DNA of 64,000 nt from Blepharisma japonicum. Its lineage: Eukaryota > Ciliophora > Heterotrichea > Heterotrichida > Blepharismidae. The translations under genes and the position numbers were made by a program. The stretch covers positions 242,150-306,149 of the forward strand of contig CATKHK010000059.1 of assembly GCA_949751835.1 (NCBI GenBank). The letters run 5' to 3'. Below are positions 47,036 to 57,300 of the stretch, piece after piece. Position 1 is the stretch's first letter; the number at the start of each line of letters is the position of its first letter. Below the pieces are notes generated by a model that was not told where the DNA came from, made no database searches, and saw only the letters and a list, made by a program, of their open reading frames with translations.

Positions 47036-48406
47036 ATGAATGGACTTAGCTTAGACGCTGATTTACGTGGATCAAGCCCATCAATGGAGGACAGAATCAG
47101 CAAGCTAAAGAAGCAATTCAGAGAAATTGATATAAATGAAGACAAACAGTTGACTTTTGATGAACTTCATGCTTATTTATCTAAGAAATCTGGAAAAACT
47201 TTCAATGATATCCTTCTAGCAGAAATATTTAAAACATTAGATAAAGACCAAAATTCAATCATGACTCTTGATGAATTTGTTCAAGGCTATTATCAAGCTG
47301 AAACAATTGTGAAATCAAGAATTGACGTTTTGAAAAATAGCATCATAGAAAACACAAAAAAACTATCTGATACAAAGCGCCAGCAGATAGAAGCAAAGGC
47401 AAGCAAGGGAAAAGACCAAAACGTTTTGAGTGTTACTGTGAAAAAAGCAGAAGGACTCAAATCAGGAGGGCTAACTGGCAATAGAGCCCCAGTAGTCAAA
47501 GTTTCCTGTGAAAACCAAGAAATCACAACTCAGCCAGTCCCGAATCCAACCAATCCGTCTTGAAATGAAACTTTTACTTTCTTTGTAACTAAAGGCACTG
47601 AAGATATTTCAGTTGAAGTATTTGATACTGAAAGAGGCTCGCCGACTACTTTCTTAGGAGAAGTATCAATCCCATTCACAGCTCTATTTGACCAGCAGCT
47701 TCATGAAGACACTCTTGAGCTTAGGGGCAAAAAGCTAGGAGACAGAATTTCAGGAACAATCCAGCTGGCTTTGCAATGGATTCACAATTTGCCACTTTAT
47801 CTTGACGGAATTATTAAACAATTTGAAGATGCTATAAATGAGGATAAAACAGAACTCCTTGAAATGGAAAAGTATTATAATGACCTCCATAGTGCTCTTG
47901 GAGCTACAACGGGACCTGATTGGCTGCTTCTTAATCCAAAATTCAAAGAAGCAGAAAATCAATTTTCAGCAAAAATGGACGAATTTAAAGAGAAAACATT
48001 AGGTAATTGATATGAAGGAAATATAAAATGGTCATTTGCAACTCATATGTCAACATATTTACTTCTGGTCTTTTCAGTTTTGGCAATGTTTGTAAGACCC
48101 GATTTCTTCAATGTAATACAAATTTAGCTTTCAATAGGAATTTTAGCTTTATATTATTTCTATACCGGAGTAGGAACAGGTCCAAAATATAAAATAGTGC
48201 TTTTGGCAATAATTGTATCAGAGCTTTATGATCTTATTTGACTCTACCTAAATATGAGCGTAAATTTCACTTAGAATTGGATCAGTGGCACAGGAGATGG
48301 TGGCGACGGGATAAAAAGATTTTCCGTGGCAATATCAATCATAAATTTAATTTGTAAGTTGGCATTTGGAGCGATATTCTGGAAGAACTCCATTGAGATG
48401 GCTTAA
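47036..48406 (+). CDS. EF-hand, C2 domain and membrane-segment protein
   Basis: A 446-residue protein after removing two 15-nt introns (48113-48127 and 48260-48274). Two EF-hands lie at about residues 33-45 (DINEDKQLTFDE) and 70-82 (DKDQNSIMTLDE), both with good calcium ligands. A C2 domain (about 123-235) follows with NVLSVTVKKAEGLKSGG and a PTNPSW core whose W is TGA. Then come about 80 helical residues and three or four membrane segments at the C-terminus (MSTYLLLVFSVLAMF and onward). The combination suggests a calcium-regulated membrane protein. The introns are needed: without them the frame would stop in the middle of the membrane part. Confidence 0.82.
48113..48127 (+). other. 15-nt intron
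   Basis: GTAATACAAATTTAG. Its removal joins RPDFFN to LSIGILALYYF and deletes a TAG. A lies at -6. Confidence 0.87.
48260..48274 (+). other. 15-nt intron
   Basis: GTAAATTTCACTTAG. Removal joins YLNMS to NWISGTGDG and deletes a TAG. A lies at -6. This is the second intron of the same gene. Confidence 0.85.
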
Positions 48407-48506
48407 TTTATTTAACTGGCTAGTTTATATTAAATTCATATTTACTAAAATAATTATTTTTCCGTAAGTCCCCCCATTTTGTTAACTTTAATATTTATCC
48501 AAGAAA

Positions 48507-51500
48507 ATGAAAAACTCCGAAAAGGACTCTGATTCATCAAAACTTTTACTTTATTGTGTTACACAATATCTCTCAAATTTTCCTCAACTTCATGAAGTTA
48601 TGAAATCTCTAAAAAATAAAGTAAATTTTTATTCAGTGTGAGGAGCATAATTTATATCCTCAAAGAACAACTTTTAATGGTAAGCCTGCAAAGAGGACCT
48701 ATGAAGATTTGCTAATTGCTCACCCTCAGCTTAACCCAAAACAGATTTTTGAAAGAGCTTTAACTCTCCCGCCTACATTTATGCCATCATTCAATAAAAA
48801 CTTACATGAATGGATAAATTCCCGAGAACTTAACCAAACAGCAGATCTTCCTCCTAATCTTTTCCACAAGTTTGAATGGAAAAAGACTTTTCTTGGGCAT
48901 ATCAAACAAACATATGACAGTGATTTTTGCCCAGTTCTGTGCGTTAGGGCTGATCATCAAGGAAATAAAATTCTTACAGGCGCAGACGATAAGTTAATCA
49001 AAGTGTGGGATGCTAATAACGGAACTTTACTTTACACAATGAAAGGTCATAGAGGAGAAATTGCTGATATTTTGATAACTCCTTGTAATCGATATGTTAT
49101 TAGTGGATGTACATCAGGAGATTTGATTGTGTGGGAACTAGAAACTGGTGATATAGTTACCCAAAATAATGATGCAGCTGGAGAGATATCGTCACTAGAG
49201 TTTTTTAAGTCCTATGAAGGAGATTTATTTTTTATTTCTTGTAGCAAATCAGGCAGAGCTTGTGTGTATAGCGAGTCTATCTTTGATGGGTCTGAAGACT
49301 CCGGGATGGTCTGATATTATTCAAATGACTCTAATAAAATGCTTTGCGTTTCTCCTCATCCTGCTGGGAATTTTGTAGCAATTGGAACTAGAAAAGGATT
49401 ATTACAAATATGAAGCTTAAAGCCATTAGAGACAAGGGCTGAATATGACCCTAAAAACCATTTAATGTGCGTTCTAACTGAAAAAAAATCATCAGATATC
49501 AACTTTATTGAGTGGTCACCTTGTGGGAACTTTTTAATTACAGGAAGCCTCAGTCATCATGCAGTTCTGTGGAAATTTGACAGAAGTCTTTACAGAAAAT
49601 TTGTTGAAAATAACCGAAATCCTATTGAAGCCTCTTTAGTGAAAATCACTGAGATAGCAGATAAAGGGAAAACGAAGTGCTATTCAATTTCTTGGAATTT
49701 AAGTGGTGATTATGCACTCATTTGTGCAGAAAATACATTTTCAGTCGGCAGAAAAGGAGCAAGCACTCCTCCTCAGTTTAGCTTAAAGCTGTGAAGCAAA
49801 AAAGAGATGAAAGTTGTTTGTAACTTGGGTGATGAAAAATATAAGCACAAAAATAAGATCCTTGCTCTCAGAAAGCATCCAACTCAAGATCATATAATGC
49901 TATCAGCTGACTTTGACGGATTGATAATCATATGAGATCTTTTTCACCGAATGGCAGTGAAATCATTTAAAGAATCAGGGAACTTTATTTTAGCACCCAT
50001 TTTAGATCTTCCATTAGTTGATTGCAACTGATTTGAAGATGGAACTGGATTTATAGTTTCAAGCCAAATTGGAACGTTTTCAATTTATGGAGTGGGAGGT
50101 CGAGATGAATATATAGCATCTCCAATCCAGCAGTTTTTTACTTCAGATTACTTATTAGATAATGCAATGCGATGTGTACTTGCAGATAAGTTTATGCACC
50201 CACATCCATATCAGCCTCCCGTTCCGATTTATTATTTATCAAGAGGAATTTCTCAAAATCAGCCAAGCCCTTATCAGCAGAGATATGAATACGGGCTTCA
50301 AGAAGAGAAAAAAATTGAATTTCTCCAAGAAAGAGATGAATTCCATCCTCTCTTTATAGACACCAATAACCTAGACGAATCTGAAGAAGAAGAAGAAGCT
50401 GACTCAAGCATCTCATCACCAGCCTCTGTGCCTAATGATGAAGAAATAACAGTACCAGAGCATGATAATGTCCTTGTTGTCGAAACAGATCCATACTGTG
50501 CAAGGTGCAAAGGAATCCTTGACGTTCAGACAATGTGATGCTACGAGTGCAATCAAATTTATCATCCTTCTTGCCTTAAAGCTATTGAGTCGCAAGCAGA
50601 AAAAAATGTTTGTATTTTGTGTTTCAAAAAAGCCATTGGGAATATTAATGAAGTTCCTCATGCTAGAAGAAAAATGATAAGCAGAGATTTTCTAGAGCTT
50701 GAGGATAATGATGTATCAAGATATATACCTCAAGTAGGCGACCAAGTAGTTTTTTTCTTGCAAGGATATGAATCATTTTTAAAGCACCACCAAAATTATC
50801 CTCTTTTAGACAGCGAACTATTATCATATATCCAGCCAACTTATATGGAAATAGAAGCTATTGAATACATTTGGCCAGGTGAACAAAATCTTGATTCCAC
50901 TACCTCACATATCATTATGAAGCTGACGCTTAAAGTTTATAAGGAAGATAAGCTACACAAAGCATTGTATATGCTAGATGATTTTTTACCAGAATATATT
51001 GTCCTTAAAGATATTTTTGACAAAAAACTTCGTCATGTCTACCCTAAGTTGAAGCCAGGAAACGTCATATATGCAAAAATTGATGGAGGACTTTATCGGG
51101 CAATTATTAAAGAAATATCATGCAAAGAAGAAGCCTTTAGAGACTCTCCATGAGAAGCAATCGTTGTCGAATATCTTGATGATGTGCAGCCAGTAAATCA
51201 AAGATCTCGAAGAAATAGCAAAAACTCTCCAAGACTCAGCTTTTGGGAAATTGAGCTTTCCTCAAGCTATGATGTATCTTTGATTTGCCCAATTTCTTCT
51301 GAAGAAAGCATTCTTGAGTGTTCAGAACGAATAAGAAGCTTGATGAACGACACAAGAGCTAGTTATTTTAATCAAAAAATAAGCTCGACTGAAATAAAAA
51401 ATTACTATAACGAAGTTATGGTGCCCTCTTATATAGGATTGATTCATGATCGGATCATAAACAAATATTATAGGACTCAAAATGCCATTATTGAAGATAT

Positions 51501-51804
51501 TGAGCTGATGATTAACAATTCAATCAAAATTAATGGTGAAAGAGCTAAAACAACGAGAAATGGAAACTATATAACCGACAAACTAAAAATGATTATTAAT
51601 AAATATAGCTCAAAAGAATTACCATTTAGAGAAATTTCAACACAACTGCCGAAGGCTAGCAGCCATGTTGTGGGGTATGAGTACCCTTGGAATGTTGAAT
51701 GGTGCATGCCTAGAGAGATTGTGGAACGTGAAGACACAGAAGTGGAAATTCCTAAAAAAGAAGATAGTGGAAGAAGAAAACTTAGGAAGACAAGAGAAAG
51801 ATAA
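48507..51804 (+). CDS. BRWD: BRWD/PHIP-like WD40 protein with PHD finger and bromodomain-like end
   Basis: A 1093-residue protein after splicing a 16-nt intron at 48621-48636. The N-terminus is BRWD-like (LLLYCVTQYLSNFPQL, then LYPQRTTFNGKPAKRTYEDL). An eight-blade WD40 region covers about 115-560 (DKLIKVWDAN, GDLIVWELE and so on). At about residues 655-705 a PHD finger has CARC, CYEC, H-x2-C and CILC, with a TGA-Trp in front of the second pair. A BRWD-type crypto-Tudor segment follows (YIPQVGDQVVFFLQGYE), then a helical C-terminal part (about 945-1020) like a bromodomain. BRWD proteins read histone marks and act as ubiquitin-ligase adaptors. The PHD finger is not part of the animal proteins. 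Confidence 0.87.
48621..48636 (+). other. 16-nt intron
   Basis: GTAAATTTTTATTCAG. Because it is 16 nt it changes frame; removal joins SLKNK to CEEHNLYPQR. A lies at -6. Confidence 0.88.
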
Positions 51805-51858
51805 ATAATAGTGGTTATATTTAATTATATTTGGCTTTTTTGGACTATTATGATAGTT

Positions 51859-52479
51859 TTATTGATCTTTTTCTGGCTCCTCTTCGATATTTTCTTCTCC
51901 TTCTTCCTCAGAAGAATCACCTGGTGGGAATGTTGGCACATTTTGCTGCTGCATGTTTCCCGTTTCTTGAAACTGTGCTTGTGCTTCAATAACCTCTTGC
52001 TCGTTTTCTGCATTTAAGTAGCCTTCTAATAAATCTTGATTAATTCTTATAAATTCAGGACCCCATCCAAATGACTCAAGCAAAGGATTCGCAGCCTCTT
52101 GCAGTCCACAAATTATGAGTGAAGCTGCTATAGCTTCCACGCAGGTCAATTTCATAGGCTTTCCATAATTCACTGAATTTGCAGCAATTAATAAAGGCAA
52201 TATCCTTTCATTTCCATTATGTAGCTTTCCAAAATTTATTTCTTCCAATCGAGCTCATGAGCAGTCAATCACACATATTCCATGCTCAAGAATTGTGTTT
52301 GTATCTTCGCATGAAATTGTTTTAGTTGCCAAAGGACTCAGAATTACACCACTGAATTTTTTGTAAGGCTTTATTAATCGAATTTTTCCTTCTCTTGCAA
52401 GTTTTCTTCCTGTGCATCGTTTGGGGTCGCAATGTCCGAAATCTCACATGGCTACTTTAATGCGTCTTACATTTTCCAT
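51859..52479 (-). CDS. TSR3: 18S rRNA aminocarboxypropyltransferase Tsr3
   Basis: A 206-residue protein. The start is Met 52479 (MENVRRIKVAMWDFGHCD, with TGA for W). The family hallmarks are HCDPKRCTGRKLA, VILSPLATKTIS, CVIDCSWARLE (W is TGA at 52256) and NFGKLHNGNERILPLLIAANSVNYGKP. The C-terminus is acidic and Gln-rich, as is common in Tsr3. The enzyme transfers the acp group from SAM to a conserved uridine/pseudouridine of 18S rRNA late in ribosome assembly. The length is normal. It converges on the BRWD gene with 54 bp between stops. Confidence 0.93.
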
Positions 52480-52602
52480 TTTGTTACTTAGATGCAGACA
52501 GCTTATTAAAAGCTTCAGATGCCAGTTTAGTGACTCACCTCCAAATTTGCAATTAATTAATAGCATGACAAATAAAAAATATAAAAACATAAAGATCTAA
52601 AA

Positions 52603-53550
52603 ATGCAGACTTTAGAAGTAATAGAAAATTTGAGGAATCTTAGACAAGAGTATCTATTTAACTTAACGCAAAATTTCAGAAAATCATTAATAGTCTTTGA
52701 AATACGTCAGAAAGAAAAATTTGATGCCACACATTTAAAAGAAAGTCTGCACATTCCTGTGCAGCATCCTTTCACTTCTAATTTTACCTTGAAAGACGTG
52801 TGTTCATTATACCCACAAGAAAGTTCTTTGACAAAATTAAGGAGATATTGCATAATCATTGGAAGTGATAGCGAAGGAGCATTGATAGCTCAAAATCTTG
52901 AAAATCTGTTGAAAGGACAGAAATGCAGAGAAGTTCATCTGTTTGACAATGAATATGAAGAATTCCTAATTAAATACCCTTTTCTAACAGAGGGATCTTC
53001 TGTACCTCATTATCCTAGCATTCCTTGTGGTTTTCCTAATGAGATTATTCCAAAGTTTTTATACTTAGGAAACCACGAGCATGCAGAAAATTACGATGTT
53101 TTGAGAACACTAGGCATTACACACGTCTTAAACTCGACAAAAAACGTAAAAAATGCTTTCAAAGAGCACGGGATAAGTTACTGCAGAGTCTTTGTAGAAG
53201 ATAAAGAAGAAGAAAAAATCCACTATCACTTCCAAAAAGCCTTTAAATTCATTGATGAAGCGAAAGAAATCATGCTCTCTGGAGGCAGCGCAGCAGTCCT
53301 TGTTCATTGTGCTCAAGGAATTTCTAGAAGTGCCACCATTGTAACGATGTTTTTAATGAAGGAGTATGACATCCCTTTTGAGCAGTGTGTAGAATACTTG
53401 AAAAGCCAGCGATATATTGTAGAACCCAATCAAGGGTTCATCAAGCAGCTGAAGCTTTTTGAAGCTAGACAGGGGCTTTTTGCAAGATCACACACAATTA
53501 AAGAAAACAATCGCAGAACACCTCCGAAAAGAAGAATCATGGACTATTAA
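52603..53550 (+). CDS. Dual-specificity phosphatase with rhodanese-like domain
   Basis: A 315-residue protein. Residues about 15-130 look like the rhodanese/CDC25-like (CH2) domain that MAP kinase phosphatases use for docking (LIVFEIRQKEKFDATHL and RYCIIIGSD). The catalytic domain (about 150-295) carries NYDVLRTLGITHVLNST, VFVEDKEEEKIHYHF with the general-acid Asp, and the P-loop VHCAQGISRSAT with the nucleophilic Cys and Arg. All catalytic residues are present, so it should be active, unlike STYX proteins. It may act on MAP kinases. No intron or TGA. The stop converges on the next gene with 7 bp between. Confidence 0.88.
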   Translation: MQTLEVIENLRNLRQEYLFNLTQNFRKSLIVFEIRQKEKFDATHLKESLHIPVQHPFTSNFTLKDVCSLYPQESSLTKLRRYCIIIGSDSEGALIAQNLENLLKGQKCREVHLFDNEYEEFLIKYPFLTEGSSVPHYPSIPCGFPNEIIPKFLYLGNHEHAENYDVLRTLGITHVLNSTKNVKNAFKEHGISYCRVFVEDKEEEKIHYHFQKAFKFIDEAKEIMLSGGSAAVLVHCAQGISRSATIVTMFLMKEYDIPFEQCVEYLKSQRYIVEPNQGFIKQLKLFEARQGLFARSHTIKENNRRTPPKRRIMDY

Positions 53551-53557
53551 TTAAGAA

Positions 53558-54181
53558 TTAAATGCAATGCCGCATTTTCATGTGCCGCTTGTACTTGTCT
53601 CTATTCATATATCGATTGCAGCGATCACAGAAAATCATATAGCCTCCTAAGTGGCAGATTGCGTGGTCATGCCAATGTCGCTTGTTAATGTCTCGTAAGC
53701 AGACATAACACTGGATATAATTCCCTTCTGTTTTAGGATATGACGCGGCTTTTGCTGGTTTCTGCTTTTCTTCATGCAAATGGTCTTTTATTCCATTAGC
53801 TTCAATGTATTCTTTCTTTTGCTGTTTATCATAAAAGTGAGCAGTCCTAAGGTGCTCTTTTATATTAATATAGACTCTTCCTGAACCGCAAATTTTGCAG
53901 GGTGCTTCATATTGAGTTATTACTTTCTTTATCTTTCTAGGGATGATCTGGACAGTTAAATTGTCTAGGACTTCCTCAGTAATTTTTAACTTGGACATGA
54001 TTTCTTCGTCATTTAATTTTAAGCGAAAATAGGATATAATTGCAGGTAAGCCAAGCAAAAAAGGGGTAGAATTAGCTGAGATGAGGTTTATTATTTGTGA
54101 CTCAGGAAGTTCTGTGATGGTGTTTGCATGGGAAATACTTGTTAGAAAACTTATATCGATAATATCTGATTGTGTGTACAT
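53558..54181 (-). CDS. C2H2-type zinc-finger protein
   Basis: A 207-residue protein. An N-terminal helical part of about 90 residues precedes three zinc-finger-like units: CKICGSGRVYINIKEHLRTAH (about 93), CYVCLRDINKRHWHDHAICH (about 155) and CDRCNRYMNRDKYKRHMKMRH at the C-terminus. The spacing is close to C2H2 but irregular, so it may bind RNA or protein rather than DNA. No intron or TGA. It begins with MYTQSD and does not match a family I know. The gene lies 7 bp from the phosphatase stop. Confidence 0.8.
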   Translation of the reverse strand: MYTQSDIIDISFLTSISHANTITELPESQIINLISANSTPFLLGLPAIISYFRLKLNDEEIMSKLKITEEVLDNLTVQIIPRKIKKVITQYEAPCKICGSGRVYINIKEHLRTAHFYDKQQKKEYIEANGIKDHLHEEKQKPAKAASYPKTEGNYIQCYVCLRDINKRHWHDHAICHLGGYMIFCDRCNRYMNRDKYKRHMKMRHCI

Positions 54182-54353
54182 TAAATTGAATACCAGGGGG
54201 ATCTAAATTATTTATTAAAATTATAATTCATAAAATTTTATATTATGCTCTTATAACTTCTATCCTATTGGGAATTTGTGATTTAAGCTTTATTTGGTTA
54301 ACTGCACTATTATTCTTTAGAAAGTCAGCTATTTAATGATATCGCTATATCAA

Positions 54354-57300
54354 TTATTTTGGCACAATTCTTAAGAAATCGAAATCCTTCTCTGCGGCGT
54401 TTCCATCGATATGGATAACTCCAAAAGTAGCATCTTCTTCATCTATTTGGTTAAGACATGGGCCTCTGAACTTCTCCACTGTTTTAATCGGCGGAAGCTT
54501 CTTTGGATTCATTCTTCTTGCTTTAATATCCCCCAGCTCTTTTAAGGATAAAGTTTCTTTGAGCTTTTTCTTTCTATTTTTAAGTGCTGGAGCTACTTCT
54601 ATTGCAGCATCACCATCAGCTTCTGCAATATCTTCTGCGACCAAATCCTTCACATCTTTAGCTTTTGAATCTCTTGTGAAAATTTTCTGCATAAACCAGG
54701 GATCTGTAGCTTCTTTCTTCTCTTCAGGCGTAAATGCTCGGGGAGTTTTAGGAATTTCAGTATCAGAATCAGAATACTCAAAATCCACAGATGGCCTGCT
54801 GAATGAGACATCAGAAAATTCTTGATCTCCACCTTTGAAACTCATATCAAGGGTAAAAGGTGTAGAATTTTCTGAGGAAAACCTCGGACTTGGGATTTCT
54901 GACTCAGATAGCGCTATTAGTGGATCTTCGTTTTTTTCAAAGCCTGAGAAGGTGGAGTCTGCATCTAGCTCAATATCTGGAGTATTATCATAAAGGTCCA
55001 CGATCTTTGCATCTTTGAAGTTTCTTCTAACTTTGACAGTTTTTCCATCTATAGTAAGAGTAGCAAAATGAATGTTTGATTTATTCACATTAATTGTTGA
55101 TGGATTGTAGCTATTGACAATGCTCTTGGTGGGCAAATTGGTTCTAGCATCCAGTATAGGAAACCCAGTAAAAGGCTTTTTAATTTTTGCTATGAGTCCA
55201 GTTGGAAGATGGGTTACTAAAACGCATTCAAAATCGTTCTCATCTACAACTCCATTATTAAAATCAAATTGCTCTTCATTTATTACATTTCTTCCAATTA
55301 AATACCCTTTCTTATCTTCTTCGATATCAACTATTTTGCCTCCCTTATAGTTTCTGCAAACCTCAATTTCTTCTTGGCTTATTTTATTTATAAAGATGGC
55401 AGCTCCAACATCATATCTAATTAATTCATAATTCTTCAGATCAATGTTCGTATTATTTTGAAAAGGCTGCTTTACAATAACTTTTTTATTTCCAGGTGTA
55501 TAGAATACTGAAATACACTCGGGGTCATTATTATCTACAACTGCAGTATTCAAATCTAATTCAAGGTCATGCTCTATGACAGTAAAAATTTTTGCATCCT
55601 TAAATTGAATTTGAAAATTATCAATATCTGATTGACTTGTTTCATTTCTTTCACACATTGCTCGATTAGTCTCTATTTGTGATTGAGTTTCACCCATTTC
55701 CGACTCAAAATTGGTATTTGTGTCTTTAAATTCATTGGGAAACTCAGAATTTATGGTATTATTTGCCTCAGTTAAATTTAGCCATTTTTTCCCTGACCGT
55801 GATGTGGCAACATCTGCAGACATAGGCATAGAATCATATGTGTGATCAGGAGAAATAGATATTAGAGCTCTATGTTGGAGTGTTTCTTTACCTATTGTAT
55901 AAGACATTAGAACAGATTCAATAAGCGACAAAGATGCCACTAGCAAGGTGAGTGTTAAGCTATCCAATGTTTGGGAGTATATTGAATTATCAATCGGATA
56001 TTTATAAAGAATATATACAAGAAGGATCAGCATCGGGACTGTAGTCAAAATTGTACTGCTAAACATAAAGATGATAAGAGGTAAATAGACTGTAGAATAC
56101 CTTCCAAATTTGATTTTATATGGTGTGCTGGAATAAAGCAGTCTCATGAACTTAAATGAAAATACAGAAAGAATAGTAATCGAGCTAGTGATTCATTTAT
56201 GATTTTTTATTCACAATTTATGCTCCTTATCAAGCTTTGTAAAGTAGCCATGGAAAAGGGCTATAAACAATATATTGAGGCAAATGTGCAGTGAGAATAT
56301 AATCACTAAAGTAAAGAATATATCATTGGCATCAAAATTGGAGATATCCATTAACCTCCTCCCAGTTTTGACATCTTGCATTTCTATTAGCGAAATCCCA
56401 ATAGCACCCCAAGAGAAAGTCTCTAATATTCCCCATACTCCGACGATTGTCGGCATCATCAATGTTCCAACAGCTAGTTTGGCTACACCAGCAAATATAA
56501 TAGAAGAAATCCCTGCTATTGTAGCAGGAAAAGGAACCTCGCCTATTGATAATTTTTCTGATGAATCTTTATCAGTATCATTATTAGAACTTGAATTATT
56601 CGTCTGTGCTGGCAAGCAAAGCTCGTTATCATAATTACAAGCCTTGACATTGCATGCAGGATCGCAGACAGTATTTTCAAGCTCAGCAGATCCGCAGCCG
56701 GATGAGCACTCGTCAGGGAGAAGACCGATAACAATACAAGAGCTATTGTATAATTGATAGCCTGATGGGCAGATATCATAGCAAGATCCTTCATAAAAAA
56801 TAAGATCATTGGCACATGTAACACAAGTTTTTGTCGAGTTAATGCATGTGAGGCACGAAGAGTCGCATTCTAAACACTCACTACCAATCTTAATTGTAGA
56901 TGAGGGGCAAGAATCATAACAAATATTTTTATAAAGAATTTTGGAATTGCTGCAGCCAGTACATTTTGTTTTAGAGCTTTCACAGGAGTAGCAATTAGAA
57001 TCACAGTTTTCACAGTTCCCACTAATTCCGATTGTCCCTTGTGGACAAGCACTAATGCATTGATTCTGATAAAAATAATATCCGGATGAACACTCCACAC
57101 ATGAATCCGGACTCCCGCTACAAGTTTTGCATGATGTAATGCAGTCTACGCACTCATTTTTGACAGGAATAGCTGTGTTTTGAGGGCATGAGCTTACACA
57201 AGTTCCTTGGTAAAGGTACTCATTTTCAGGGCATGATATGCATGAATCTACTGTTTTTGAGCACTCCTTGCATTTATCAGAACATTTTTGGCAAGAGTCT

